Source: a virus. Taken from it: a stretch of 64,000 bases of DNA. The DNA lies in the IMG/VR virus record IMGVR_UViG_3300047493_000037, positions 30,713 through 94,712 of that record. One strand, given 5' to 3'. The translations under genes were made by a program, and so were the position numbers. Positions 1-9,124 of this stretch are shown one piece after another (position 1 is the first letter of the stretch; the number at the start of each line of letters is the position of its first letter). Below the pieces are notes generated by a model. It worked only from the letters and a program-made list of their open reading frames with translations. It was not told the origin of the DNA and ran no database searches.

Positions 1-2
1 CG

Positions 3-2015
3 TTCTTTATTGGTACAACAGTGACTTCTGCCGGTGGCGCATTTACTGGTTATTACGCATTACTCACTACTGCAGCTACTACCAATGGATATGGTTTGCA
101 ACTTGAGTCTGCTGATCACGGTTTTGAAACTGGTGAAGAAATCATCATCAGTAACACAACTAACTGGAATGGATCTTATGTTGTTAGTTATCGCACCGCA
201 ACTGAAGTTGAGATCGCCGCACCATCCGCGCTAGCAACAGAAACTTCCGGCAATGCAACTTTAGCTAGAATGGACGTTCGCACCGAGAGAGGCATCACAA
301 AGGTTGTTCAAGGTGAAATCATCGACATCGGCGAAAATGATAGTAAGAACATTCAAAGTTATATTGGCATGTTATCTCTAGCAGAAACTAGTCCTACATA
401 CTTTATTCCTACCGGATATAATACTTTCTATAATGCTGCTAACTATAATGGAGCCTCAAATGATAACTTGACGCTTCGTGCAAGTCAACTTACAGCCATG
501 ATGGCTGATAAGGCTCAGGATAAAACTATTAAGTATTTGACTAATGCTACAAGCGTAACTAATACTACAAGTAGTGCTGCGCAACAAATTACCTTTCAAC
601 AACCTGGTTCAACATTAACAATCTTGCAACCTGGTTCTTCTGGTAATGCTGTTATAACTTTGCCAAGTTCTGGTGCTGGCATATCTTTGCTTGTCAATCA
701 ATCAGCCTATGTATACATAAATAGAAATGCCGCGACCACGCCAAGCATTATAGTCGCAAACACTTCCAATATCCCAATTGATGAAAATATCATCGTTATC
801 GCGACTAGACTTAGTGATGCGAGTATCTATCTTTGGAACGGTGAAAATTTAATCGATTTTGCCGTTTTGACTCCAAGTTATCCAGCATTAATTAAAGTAA
901 ACTTCTATGACCCTGTGAGCACTACACTTCCTGTTGGTAATCCAGTGACAGAAGATGGATTTAGTGTAACAGCCGGAGATTTGGTCTTATTTTCTAATTT
1001 GGCGAGTGGTAACAATGAAATATACATCGCTAACGGTACTGGGACCAATGTTACTGGTTGGACATTACAATATCTATTTAATGGAAGTTCTGTACCAACT
1101 GGTGCGGACACAGTTATTGTTCAACAGGGCAATGGATTTGCAAACCAGATAGGTACCTTCAATGGAACTACATGGACATTTAATTTTACTGTAAGATACT
1201 TCAACGGAACTGACTATTTTGAACAAGACGCCATCTTTACTACCACCTTAACTGATAATACTACAAATGGTACCGTATTCAGCATTGGGGCAACTGGTAG
1301 CGAATACATGGTTATAGATTTCTCTCTTAACAGAGGAACTGCTAGAGAAACTGGAACTCTTTATGTTACATCTGATGGTACAAACGTCAGCATAGCAACT
1401 GATGGAGCATATTTAAACGCAAGCGGTATCACCTTCACTGGCACTATCACTGGCAGTAATTTAGTTGTTCAGTATACAACTACTTCTACTGGCAGCAATG
1501 GAACAATGAAGTTAATGATTCGTAGGTGGTCAAATGCTCCTGGTGGTCCAAGTGGTGTGCCAAGTTATTCTGCAACTGCGAGTGCGGGACTTGCAGGCGG
1601 TGCCAACGAAGATGTTCAATTTAATAACAGTGGAGTCTTAGACGGTAACGCTAACTTCCAATGGGACTCAGGAAATGAAGCCGTTGTTTTGGGTGGTTTG
1701 CAACAGGTTATATTGCAAACTGGCAATACAATAGTTAATAACTCAACAGGTGCGCTATTTCAATATCCTGCCGCAACTTATCCATTTGCTGTTATAGAGT
1801 ATTCTATAGTTAGAAATGGAGTGTTTAGTTTAGGTCGTTTGCTTGTTGCTAATGATACCCACATTACGGCACAAAGTTATGATTTTGTGCAAACTAACAC
1901 TGTTGGAGTAACACTTAGTAGTACAATAGTTGGAGCAAACGTTGTTGTTTCTTACACAGCCTCTGCGACAGGTTTTAACGGCGTATTCAAATATTCCATG
2001 AGAAGATGGAGTTGA
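3..2015 (+). CDS. Tail-fibre/virion surface protein, 5' end outside window
   Basis: The frame is open from the first bases of the window, so the gene begins upstream; the GTG at 21 is only the first internal start-like codon. The product (at least 664 residues) is rich in Thr, Ser, Asn and Gly with short alternating hydrophobic strands, typical of beta-structured phage fibres. The last about 90 residues repeat an earlier block ending near residue 503: both close with a stretch ending in RRWS and carry similar strands (VIDFSLNRG versus VIEYSIVRN). It is followed after 10 bases by another fibre-like gene and then by a tail-collar gene, so a distal tail role is likely. No enzymatic motif was recognised. 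It ends in TGA. Confidence 0.7.
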   Translation, partial: FFIGTTVTSAGGAFTGYYALLTTAATTNGYGLQLESADHGFETGEEIIISNTTNWNGSYVVSYRTATEVEIAAPSALATETSGNATLARMDVRTERGITKVVQGEIIDIGENDSKNIQSYIGMLSLAETSPTYFIPTGYNTFYNAANYNGASNDNLTLRASQLTAMMADKAQDKTIKYLTNATSVTNTTSSAAQQITFQQPGSTLTILQPGSSGNAVITLPSSGAGISLLVNQSAYVYINRNAATTPSIIVANTSNIPIDENIIVIATRLSDASIYLWNGENLIDFAVLTPSYPALIKVNFYDPVSTTLPVGNPVTEDGFSVTAGDLVLFSNLASGNNEIYIANGTGTNVTGWTLQYLFNGSSVPTGADTVIVQQGNGFANQIGTFNGTTWTFNFTVRYFNGTDYFEQDAIFTTTLTDNTTNGTVFSIGATGSEYMVIDFSLNRGTARETGTLYVTSDGTNVSIATDGAYLNASGITFTGTITGSNLVVQYTTTSTGSNGTMKLMIRRWSNAPGGPSGVPSYSATASAGLAGGANEDVQFNNSGVLDGNANFQWDSGNEAVVLGGLQQVILQTGNTIVNNSTGALFQYPAATYPFAVIEYSIVRNGVFSLGRLLVANDTHITAQSYDFVQTNTVGVTLSSTIVGANVVVSYTASATGFNGVFKYSMRRWS

Positions 2016-2025
2016 GGTCTAACTT

Positions 2026-3369
2026 ATGGGCGTAAATCTTTTAAAAGTTGGAAATGGCGTTTCGTTAACACCTCATACACTTCCTACAAATCCAACAAAT
2101 GGTGACTTCTATTATGATGCTGCTGCTAATACATACATCTATTACAACGATGGATTTTGGATTAACTTAGCGTCTCAAGTAGATATTCCAAGTGCTGCAT
2201 CTCTTACAAGTGCTCAATTTACACTTGTAATTACTCAAAACACATTAATCAGAATTACAGGTTCTACTGCATCTACCATTTACGGTATTTCTGCTTCTGC
2301 CCCTGCTAAAACTGTAGTTATTTTTAACGCAAGTTCGGCACCAATCACTATTAACAATGATGATCCAACAGAGCCTACACCAGCTAACAGAATTATCACG
2401 TTTGGTGGCACAGACATTGTAGTTGCCCCAACACAAACTGTTCAACTTACATATGACTTAACTCAAACTAGATGGATCTTAAATTCACCAGCTTACATTC
2501 CACCAAGCGTGGCAGAAATTGCTGGCCAAGACATTCCAGCATTAAATCCGGTGTATATTTCAGCTGGGGCATCAGATGGTGGGAGAACTGCCGGAGACAT
2601 CTATCCTGTAGATACTAGCGTAGCAGAGGGTGCCTTTAGAGCTGGATTCATTGGATTCACCATTGCTGCAATCACTTCTGGATCATCGGCCCAAATTGCC
2701 CAATCAGGCATCTTAGGTGGTTTTTCAGGTCTTACTCCTGGTGCTATCTACTATGCAGATCCTACTACACCAGGCGGAATAACAACAATAAGACCAGTAT
2801 TATCTGGACAATATATTGTTCCAGTAGGTACCGCAATGTCTACAACTCAACTAGTAATCAATGCTGCTTTATATAGCTCAGCAACCATTGCTTCAAGTTT
2901 CGATGCATATCCAAATTACTTTGTAAATACAGAGTCAGATTTATCTACTGCAATTACAAATGCAACCTCGTTTGGTGGCGGTGTAATATGCTTAATGAAC
3001 AGTTTCACTATCTCTTCAGCTCACACCCTTCCTACTGGGACAGTATTAATAGGAAGAAAAGGTGGAACTATCGTGACAGTAGCTAGCGGTGGTTCTATCT
3101 CATTCGCTAGTGGCGCTAGGATGGAAGACGTGTGGTTTACCACCACTTTGACATCTGGAAGCATGGTAACTATTCCTAATAACTACTCAGTAGTGAGAGG
3201 ATGTCAGTTTACGATTCCAACTGGAAGCACTGGACAATGCATATCTGTTTCTGGTAACAGAAATATAATGTATGACAACACTTTTATTGGCGTACTCACT
3301 GGAACCGCTATAGGCATTAACTATACAGCTGGCTCAGGCAATGCCGATGAAAATTCAATTTTTAGCTAA
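2026..3369 (+). CDS. Tail-fibre protein with possible beta-helix C-terminus
   Basis: A 447-residue protein beginning MGVNLLKVGNG, low in charge and rich in Thr, Ser, Ala and Gly. The N-terminal 170 residues resemble a fibre shaft; the last 130 residues (ICLMNSFTISSAHTLPTGT, then VLIGRKGG and repeating short strands) look like the rungs of a right-handed beta-helix of the pectin-lyase type often found in phage fibres and depolymerases. No catalytic residues can be assigned. It lies in a three-gene fibre cassette, 10 bases after the preceding gene and 11 bases before the collar gene. The role as receptor-binding fibre or spike is inferred. Confidence 0.65.
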   Translation: MGVNLLKVGNGVSLTPHTLPTNPTNGDFYYDAAANTYIYYNDGFWINLASQVDIPSAASLTSAQFTLVITQNTLIRITGSTASTIYGISASAPAKTVVIFNASSAPITINNDDPTEPTPANRIITFGGTDIVVAPTQTVQLTYDLTQTRWILNSPAYIPPSVAEIAGQDIPALNPVYISAGASDGGRTAGDIYPVDTSVAEGAFRAGFIGFTIAAITSGSSAQIAQSGILGGFSGLTPGAIYYADPTTPGGITTIRPVLSGQYIVPVGTAMSTTQLVINAALYSSATIASSFDAYPNYFVNTESDLSTAITNATSFGGGVICLMNSFTISSAHTLPTGTVLIGRKGGTIVTVASGGSISFASGARMEDVWFTTTLTSGSMVTIPNNYSVVRGCQFTIPTGSTGQCISVSGNRNIMYDNTFIGVLTGTAIGINYTAGSGNADENSIFS

Positions 3370-3380
3370 GGAAACAACAA

Positions 3381-3974
3381 ATGCCTGGAATTAACGTAGC
3401 AGTAGGAGCAGCATCAACGAGCGGAGATACAGCACCAGTACCAACTGGTTGCTTTTTTCCTTTTGCTGGATCAACATCTCCGAATGGTTGGTTATTTTGT
3501 AATGGGGCAGCAATTTCAAGAACAACCTACGCTAGTCTTTTTGCCGTAATTGGAACAGCATATGGTGTAGGTGATGGATCTACAACCTTTAATGTTCCTA
3601 ATATGGCTCGAGCGGTACCCGTTGGAGCCGGTGGCACAGGAACTGGAGTTCTTGGAAACACAGTTGGTAGTATTGGTGGCGAAGAAACCCACACACTCTC
3701 TGTTGCAGAAGTGCCACCACTATCATTCTCTGGTGAAACTGGTGGTGAGAGCGCTGCCCACAGTCACACATTTCAGTTAACTCAAAATGACGCCAACGAT
3801 AGCGCAGGCCCACCCGCATTAGGTGGTAACACTGGTGGTAACAACTCAACTGATACAACCAGTGGCCCAAGCAATGACCACGCCCACGCATACTCTGGTA
3901 CTACAAGTGGTGGTGGTGGCGCACATAACAACATGCAACCATCTGTTGTATGTAACTACATTATTAAGTTCTAA
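3381..3974 (+). CDS. Phage tail collar domain protein (fibre tip)
   Basis: A 197-residue protein with a phage tail-collar domain (as in T4 gp12 and microcystin-dependent protein MdpB). Residues about 20-80 show the typical pattern FPFAGSTSPNGWLFCNGAAI, then YASLFAVIGTAYGVGDGSTTFNVPN. The middle is Gly/Thr/His rich with repeated HSHTF, HAHAY and AHNN motifs, as in metal-binding fibre tips. It ends NMQPSVVCNYIIKF, a common collar ending. The start has an upstream AAGGA. Likely the terminal receptor-binding part of a short fibre. Its stop abuts that of the convergent minus-strand gene with no spacer. Confidence 0.85.
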   Translation: MPGINVAVGAASTSGDTAPVPTGCFFPFAGSTSPNGWLFCNGAAISRTTYASLFAVIGTAYGVGDGSTTFNVPNMARAVPVGAGGTGTGVLGNTVGSIGGEETHTLSVAEVPPLSFSGETGGESAAHSHTFQLTQNDANDSAGPPALGGNTGGNNSTDTTSGPSNDHAHAYSGTTSGGGGAHNNMQPSVVCNYIIKF

Positions 3975-4352
3975 TTATTTAAAAAGCAAACTCATAACGT
4001 CGACAAACAATTGTTCTTCACAGTTATTTTTGTCTTGATAAGATTTAGACCACTTAATAAGTATCCCGTTAATCCTAGGCATAGAATTGGCATCTTCAGT
4101 CCACTGAACATCTACAGTAGAACCTGGATCTATTGCTTTAACTCGACCCTCAAAAGACTTTGCATAAAGTGGCACAAGAGAATGCAATAAGCTAGTATTA
4201 GCGGTAGATGCAATCATCTCTTCCATATCATTAATCATTTTTATAGCAAAAGCTTCTATATTTTCGTTTCTATGAGCAATTTCTTCTCTAAGTTCTTTTT
4301 TACGCTTTATTTTTGCTGCTATTTGATCAAGAAGACTATTATTTTTACTCAT
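3975..4352 (-). CDS. Unknown protein, last gene of the primase-helicase operon
   Basis: A 125-residue protein not recognised as any family. The first 50 residues are strongly charged and helical (KIKRKKELREEIAHRNE), probably a coiled coil; the second half (FEGRVKAIDPGSTVDVQWTE) looks like a small beta domain. Its ATG overlaps the stop of the primase gene (ATGAGTAA), so it is translationally coupled and probably works in replication or is simply co-expressed. It ends in TAA back-to-back with the convergent collar gene. Confidence 0.6.
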   Translation of the reverse strand: MSKNNSLLDQIAAKIKRKKELREEIAHRNENIEAFAIKMINDMEEMIASTANTSLLHSLVPLYAKSFEGRVKAIDPGSTVDVQWTEDANSMPRINGILIKWSKSYQDKNNCEEQLFVDVMSLLFK

Positions 4353-5220
4353 CTATTTTCTTAACCTTAGACATGAAAAAACTAGCAAATGCTAGCATTC
4401 CCAGTTGCTTTGCTTTGTCATTCCAGTCTTCCGTACTTTCAGTAAGAGCATAATGTGTCGCGGCATCTGCACTCTTAAACTTTCTTAACATATTCATACC
4501 AGCATCATCTGTATCAGGAGCAATTACGACTGTGAGCCCTTGTTCTTTAAGTTCTTTAAGTGTTTCTTGGTGGTGCTTAGTAGCACCAGCACCACTGCAA
4601 GAAATAGCCCTCCAGGGATTATTATTAATGCCACCGTAAGCCAAGTTGAGCGCTTGGTTAATAGATATAGCGTTAAACGCACCTTCCGTAACAATGACAC
4701 CTTTAACATTCCCAATGAATCTAGATTGATTCCACCCATAAAATAATAAACCCAACCTTGTTCCTGGCAATGTGTCCATTTTTTGGACTTCACCATCAGA
4801 ATGAATCTTAGGTATCACAAAGCGAGTTTGTGCACCACAGAAGGCGTTATCAAAATAGAATGGAAACACTATTCCATTCCTCTCTATATCATAGTAGATA
4901 TCGCCCTGTGCAGATAATCCTCTGCTACGAATATAATCTACTCCAGGCTCTGCTCGGGTATCAGAGAGTGGAATGAACCTAGAAGGCCACGACATGACTT
5001 GTAATTCATTTGGTGGTGCCTCTTTGAAATCAAAATCACCTTTTAAAAAGTCAACTAGATCAATTCCAGCGTGATAACAGTAGGATCTAAGTGAGTAACC
5101 GCGTTGGCATTTTCCAACGCAGTAAACCCATTGAGCACCGTCTTCTGGGTCAATATGCCAGTGAAGACAGTTATTCTTCTTTCCATCCTTACATATTAGG
5201 CATTTCTTTGTATCTATCAT
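4345..5220 (-). CDS. DNA primase, zinc-finger plus Toprim
   Basis: A 291-residue primase. Residues 7-40 form a zinc-binding region (CLIC, then C17 and the CVGKC motif), as in DnaG and T7 gp4 primases. Residues about 180-260 are a Toprim fold with the catalytic glutamate in VIVTEGAFNA and the acidic DTDDAG motif. The intervening region resembles the primase RNA-polymerase domain (GIVFPFYFDN). It is shorter than DnaG, about the size of T4 gp61. The start codon overlaps the helicase stop (ATGA), so the two are coupled and probably act together at the fork, making RNA primers on lagging-strand template. Confidence 0.9.
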   Translation of the reverse strand: MIDTKKCLICKDGKKNNCLHWHIDPEDGAQWVYCVGKCQRGYSLRSYCYHAGIDLVDFLKGDFDFKEAPPNELQVMSWPSRFIPLSDTRAEPGVDYIRSRGLSAQGDIYYDIERNGIVFPFYFDNAFCGAQTRFVIPKIHSDGEVQKMDTLPGTRLGLLFYGWNQSRFIGNVKGVIVTEGAFNAISINQALNLAYGGINNNPWRAISCSGAGATKHHQETLKELKEQGLTVVIAPDTDDAGMNMLRKFKSADAATHYALTESTEDWNDKAKQLGMLAFASFFMSKVKKIDE

Positions 5221-6218
5221 TTGGTTGGCAATGCCCCTACGGCAGTGGGAGGATCAACGAGCCGATCTAGCTTACGTTCTGTTTGCTCTCTTTGAGAAAG
5301 CTGTTTAAGATAACGCCCCTTTTCAAATGGACAAACAATTTTATGCCCCTGAGCAACTCCAAATCGATCCTTATGAACCATGAAGTCACTCGTAGAATCT
5401 TCAAAGTTAGGAACAACCTCAATTATGACAGACGCAGGTTCAACAATGGCAGAGCATTCCTTAATTCGCATGTCAATATCTTTTGACGGTCTTTTTCCTT
5501 GAGAATAAAGTTGAACAAACAATACAACGGGAATTTCGCACCCTTTAATGTATTGACCCAACCAGATACGAAGATCGTTTAGAACGTCATAGCGAGTGCG
5601 CTCTTTATCGTTTATAGAGTCCTTAATAAGTTGATAATAATCAATTAGGACACACGAGAAACCCTGTCCCTTGATGTTTTCCATCAACTTTTTAACACCT
5701 TCTATCTTAGTGGTAATGCCCTCTTTATAAACAACGTCAATTACCTTGATATATTCAGCTATTTCCTTGAATAATCTAAAGCACTCCATCTGTTGCTCTT
5801 GGGGCATATACCCCTTTTTATAGTCATTAAAACTATAACCCTTTTCTAAACAAGCAATACGAAAAATAACATCTAACTCTGTTTCTTCGTTAGAGATGAC
5901 AAGTACTTTCTTTTTTTGCTTCCACAATGGATAAGAAATGTTAGCAGCAACAGTGGATTTACCAGATCCAGTGTAAGCGCAAAACAAATACAAGTTTTCT
6001 CTAGTAAAAGGTATTGCTGCAGTGAGAGAATCATTAATAAGTGTTAAGCGTTCGCTTAACATTTTATTGTAATTTGCTGCGCTATTAAACATTTTACGAA
6101 GACTATCCTTACTACCAAAAGTATTAATATCTTCAAATGAAATGTCTATCTCTTTCTTTGTTGAAACTCCAGCTTTCTTTAACTGAGCATCAATTTGCTC
6201 TTTACTTAGACTCGCCAT
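5217..6218 (-). CDS. Replicative DNA helicase, DnaB/gp41-like
   Basis: A 333-residue RecA-fold ATPase. Walker A is AYTGSGKS at residues 81-88, followed by KKVLVISNEE; Walker B is the hydrophobic stretch ending in LIDYYQ near residues 189-195; a downstream VVLFVQLYSQG and a KDR basic motif match the DnaB family C-terminal domain. The N-terminal domain is short compared with DnaB. I chose ATG 6218 (MASLSKEQ) because GAGG lies 6 bases upstream; in-frame ATG 6224 and GTG 6230 are alternatives. The product should be a ring helicase that unwinds the fork and partners the primase encoded next. Confidence 0.88.
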   Translation of the reverse strand: MASLSKEQIDAQLKKAGVSTKKEIDISFEDINTFGSKDSLRKMFNSAANYNKMLSERLTLINDSLTAAIPFTRENLYLFCAYTGSGKSTVAANISYPLWKQKKKVLVISNEETELDVIFRIACLEKGYSFNDYKKGYMPQEQQMECFRLFKEIAEYIKVIDVVYKEGITTKIEGVKKLMENIKGQGFSCVLIDYYQLIKDSINDKERTRYDVLNDLRIWLGQYIKGCEIPVVLFVQLYSQGKRPSKDIDMRIKECSAIVEPASVIIEVVPNFEDSTSDFMVHKDRFGVAQGHKIVCPFEKGRYLKQLSQREQTERKLDRLVDPPTAVGALPTK

Positions 6219-6723
6219 TATCATCCTCACCTAAAATGTCTTCAACTGGGTTATATGCGTCAGATTTCAACCTACGCTCAAGATCTTCTGTATCTAAAAC
6301 AGGATAAGAGTCTGCATGTTTTCTTTGTAATTTATACTCTTTAGCAGACATAGATCCATATACTTTTGGTTCTGGATCATCATCTTTGTCTTTTGGTAAG
6401 GGGTAAACATGATAGAAGCTGTTAGTTGCCTTGTCAGCAATATCTTTTAACCAACCATCCATAAATTCTCTCTCAGTGAGTTCAGAATTAGTTGGACTAT
6501 TTTTAACCATTTTCCATGTCGCTTTTGCTAAACCAGGCGATGGAGAATGGACCTTAATTGCTTGCTGAAGATACGAGTGCGCTTCCTCAAATGTAGCGCC
6601 AGCAGAATTAAAAGCGTCAAATAGTTCATCGAAGTTTGAACTAACAAACTCCCTCGATCTATCCTTCTCTCTTAAGGATGCTTTCCACTTTTCATATATG
6701 AGATCTAAGTTACTGGTTGGCAC
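6202..6723 (-). CDS. Unknown protein upstream of helicase
   Basis: A 173-residue acidic, helical protein not recognised. The frame is open to a GTG at 6750, but a consensus AGGAGG lies 6 bases before GTG 6723 (MPTSNLDLIYEKW), so I take that start; it then overlaps the previous gene by 14 bases. The C-terminal tail is rich in Asp and Glu (DILGEDDNGESK). Its position directly before the DnaB-like helicase would fit a helicase-loading or regulatory protein, but no motif proves this. Confidence 0.6.
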   Translation of the reverse strand: MPTSNLDLIYEKWKASLREKDRSREFVSSNFDELFDAFNSAGATFEEAHSYLQQAIKVHSPSPGLAKATWKMVKNSPTNSELTEREFMDGWLKDIADKATNSFYHVYPLPKDKDDDPEPKVYGSMSAKEYKLQRKHADSYPVLDTEDLERRLKSDAYNPVEDILGEDDNGESK

Positions 6724-6910
6724 TTGATGCCTCCTCAGTTGTAACTTCACCTGTTTTTAAATTTGTGATTTGAATTTTTGCTGAATTATTCACCTTATCG
6801 ATAAATAATAGCTCTATCTTGTATTCGTCATTTAAAATGAATGGTCTATTACGACCCAACCACCAATACAACTGTGTCTTCAACTTGTTGGCGTATGAAA
6901 TTTCGCCCAT
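6710..6910 (-). CDS. Small unknown protein of the primase-helicase operon
   Basis: A 66-residue protein with an excellent AGGAGG site 5 bases before ATG 6910. The sequence (YWWLGRNRPFILNDEYKIELLFIDKVN) suggests a small all-beta domain. No family recognised. It overlaps the next gene and is probably translated with it. Confidence 0.55.
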   Translation of the reverse strand: MGEISYANKLKTQLYWWLGRNRPFILNDEYKIELLFIDKVNNSAKIQITNLKTGEVTTEEASSANQ

Positions 6911-6935
6911 AAAACCTCCTAAAATGTCTCGATGA

Positions 6936-7301
6936 TTATACGATCGGATTTAGAAAATCGTTCAGATCTTTGTCCTTTTTACGGCTGTTGCATGCGTAAC
7001 AAGCTACTACCAAGTTAGATGAATGAAAACGCTCACCACCCTTAGATAAGGGTTTAACGTGGTCAAGAGTAGCTAAATCGCTATCATGATCACTTTGAAC
7101 CTTAAGTGGACCCTTTTTGCAGTAAAAGCAAGTTAAAGTCTTATGACTTCTTAAGTACTCTCTTAAGAACCACTTGCGATACCTAAGCCAAACTTTATAG
7201 TTTAATGGAAGAGGTGCTAACTTCTTTGTTAGCAAAACTAGAGCTGCTAGACTCTGTGGGTGGGGATCATTCACTAAAACGTTGTGTCTAGAGTATCTCA
7301 T
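6936..7301 (-). CDS. HNH endonuclease
   Basis: A 121-residue HNH nuclease. Residues about 58-110 carry the full signature: CFYCKKGPL (first zinc knuckle), DHDSDLATLDHVKPLSKGG (the D-H of the first catalytic strand), SNLVVACYACNSRKKDKD (the asparagine and second CxxC). It is a free-standing nuclease; no split gene is visible beside it, so an intron-homing role is not supported. It is the first gene of the leftward operon, divergent from the UvsW-like helicase. Confidence 0.88.
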   Translation of the reverse strand: MRYSRHNVLVNDPHPQSLAALVLLTKKLAPLPLNYKVWLRYRKWFLREYLRSHKTLTCFYCKKGPLKVQSDHDSDLATLDHVKPLSKGGERFHSSNLVVACYACNSRKKDKDLNDFLNPIV

Positions 7302-7310
7302 AAAAATGTA

Positions 7311-7417
7311 GTCAGCAAGGCCATCCTAAGAGCATCCTACCCTTGCGGGCTGTGGGTCTTTCGGGGTTACTCGTTTGATAGCAGTACTAGAAACCCTTAT
7401 TCCTTTTTCTTGCTGAC
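7311..7417. ncRNA. Possible structured RNA or 5' leader between divergent operons
   Basis: A 9-base perfect inverted repeat (GTCAGCAAG at 7311-7319 and CTTGCTGAC at 7409-7417) encloses 89 bases with further short complementary blocks: CCC-TTGC-GGG near 7341, and GGGTT near 7363 with AACCC near 7392. This can fold into a closed multi-branched RNA on either strand. On the minus strand it would lie in the leader of the HNH operon. I do not recognise a known riboswitch or ribozyme core. Strand and function are unknown. Confidence 0.35.
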
Positions 7418-7436
7418 CATTTTATTTATACTAAAG

Positions 7437-7442
7437 TAGAAT
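7437..7442 (+). promoter_or_regulatory. -10 element TAGAAT of the UvsW-like gene
   Basis: TAGAAT ends 6 bases before the ATG at 7449, so the predicted transcript starts at or next to the start codon. There is no Shine-Dalgarno site and no clear -35. This is the leaderless arrangement seen at several other genes in the window. Confidence 0.5.
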
Positions 7443-7448
7443 ATACCC

Positions 7449-8843
7449 ATGTTAAGCCATATAGCAATATATAACGATCGTCTTGTGATAACAGATCCTT
7501 CTAAGGAAATGCGCAAGTTTATCGAAACTACTTTGGTATATAAGGATAAATCTAAGCAGTACCAACTCAGAAGAATGAGTAAAAATTTATGGCAACGCAA
7601 CTCTCCTGCCTATACGCAACTTCAGAGTGAAGTAGATGGATGCCTCTATGAAGAGATTGCACCAGATAAGATTGCAGTATCTTCTTGCTTTGTTGAGCTC
7701 TTAAAGGACAAATTTAATACTTTAACCCCATTAGACTTAAGAGGTGACACAGGATCAAAGGTGACGCTTCCTTGGGTTAATAAACCTTATGATCTTAGAG
7801 ACTATCAGGAAGAAGCTGTTGACTTAATGCTTAGATCGCCTCGTGGACTTATTAACCTTGCCACTGGGTTAGGTAAGACGCTTCTAGCAACACACTTCGT
7901 TCAGCGATACAAAAGAAAAGCATTGATTGTTTGTCCAAGCGAATCTGTCGCCAAACAGTTCTATGAACAATTTGTAAAGTGCTTTGGACAATCAAAGGTA
8001 GGGTTTTACGGTGGCGGAAAAAAAAGAATATGCGACCTTACAGTTGGTATTGCTGCTTCGATCTCTAAAAATATCACAGAGTTCCAGAATGCAGATCTTG
8101 GCTGTATCATACTTGATGAAACACATCATACACCAGCCACAACATTCTTCGATATCTCTCAAGGATTGGCAAAGACTGGAAAAATATTTGGACTCACCGC
8201 TACAGACTATAGAAGCGATGGCAAAGACATAATGATCACCGCTGGGTGCGGACCTGTTCTCATTCGCCGCGATATTAAGTGGGGAGTAGAAAATGGATGG
8301 CTTGCTGAACCATATTTCTTTGTAAGACAGGTTCATACATCTGGCAAAGATTATAAAGACGACAAGATCAAATCATATAAAGAGCATGTTTTAAATAGCC
8401 CCTTAATGTGTCAACAAATATTTGATGATGCTCAAAAGATGATGCTCGCAGGTAAATCTGTACTTATTCTAGTAGATGAAGTGGCGCATGGCAAACAGTT
8501 GAGCATTAGTCTTGGTATTCCATTTGCTACAGGAGTAGACTCAAAGAGTCAGCAGTACGTAAACGATCTTAATGCTGGCAAGATTAAAGGTCTAGTTGGA
8601 ACTGACGGTAAGATTGGTGAGGGATCAGATACCCAGAATGTAGATGTTCTTATCCTTGCAAACTTTGTAGCTAGTAAGGGACCTGTTACCCAAGCAGTAG
8701 GTCGAGGACTAAGAAAGCAGGGCACAAAGACAAGATGTATAATCTTGGATTATATCCCTATGGGTTCAACGATGCTTTCTAGGCATGGATTCAATAGAGT
8801 GGCCTACTATCAAGAAATAACAGATAAGGTGAAAATCATATGA
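7449..8843 (+). CDS. SF2 DNA helicase, UvsW-like
   Basis: A 464-residue superfamily 2 helicase. After a 110-residue N-terminal domain come the Q-like motif LRDYQEEAV, Walker A ATGLGKT (138-144), the DETH box (223-226), motif III GLTATD and motif VI QAVGRGLRKQG. This is the layout of T4 UvsW and UvrB/RAD25-type helicases that branch-migrate recombination intermediates and unwind R-loops. It probably works with the UvsX-like recombinase and the gp46/47 nuclease encoded further on. The predicted mRNA is leaderless. The stop overlaps the next ATG (ATGA). Confidence 0.85.
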   Translation: MLSHIAIYNDRLVITDPSKEMRKFIETTLVYKDKSKQYQLRRMSKNLWQRNSPAYTQLQSEVDGCLYEEIAPDKIAVSSCFVELLKDKFNTLTPLDLRGDTGSKVTLPWVNKPYDLRDYQEEAVDLMLRSPRGLINLATGLGKTLLATHFVQRYKRKALIVCPSESVAKQFYEQFVKCFGQSKVGFYGGGKKRICDLTVGIAASISKNITEFQNADLGCIILDETHHTPATTFFDISQGLAKTGKIFGLTATDYRSDGKDIMITAGCGPVLIRRDIKWGVENGWLAEPYFFVRQVHTSGKDYKDDKIKSYKEHVLNSPLMCQQIFDDAQKMMLAGKSVLILVDEVAHGKQLSISLGIPFATGVDSKSQQYVNDLNAGKIKGLVGTDGKIGEGSDTQNVDVLILANFVASKGPVTQAVGRGLRKQGTKTRCIILDYIPMGSTMLSRHGFNRVAYYQEITDKVKII

Positions 8844-9124
8844 ATTTTAAGAAGCCAAAGCAAGAAGTAATAGAAGAAACCACATTCAGAGTAAATGGGA
8901 TTTTATCTGCTTACTTCCAGCAGATGCAATATGGTAATCCAAGTTATCCAAGTCATATGCATAGTTACAGCGGATCATATCCTACTTATGGACCTGCTCC
9001 TATATTGGACACATTACAGTACACTATCTCTTTAGCTATAAGAGAAGCAGTTATTAGTCTAGTAGAAAATACATACACTGATATGGAATTTGAAGAAGAT
9101 CTAAACTTGAGGGATAAATCATGA
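8840..9124 (+). CDS. Small unknown protein between helicase and lysozyme
   Basis: A 94-residue protein, coupled by ATGA overlaps on both sides to the helicase and the lysozyme genes. The middle is rich in Tyr, Pro, Ser and Gly (YGNPSYPSHMHSYSG), probably disordered; the C-terminal half looks helical and ends acidic. No family recognised and no membrane segment, so it is not an obvious holin. Confidence 0.6.
   Translation: MNFKKPKQEVIEETTFRVNGILSAYFQQMQYGNPSYPSHMHSYSGSYPTYGPAPILDTLQYTISLAIREAVISLVENTYTDMEFEEDLNLRDKS

Noticed and set aside
6936-7301. HNH gene as a homing endonuclease with an intron
   Set aside because: Neighbouring genes are intact and no split gene or intron RNA core is visible nearby.
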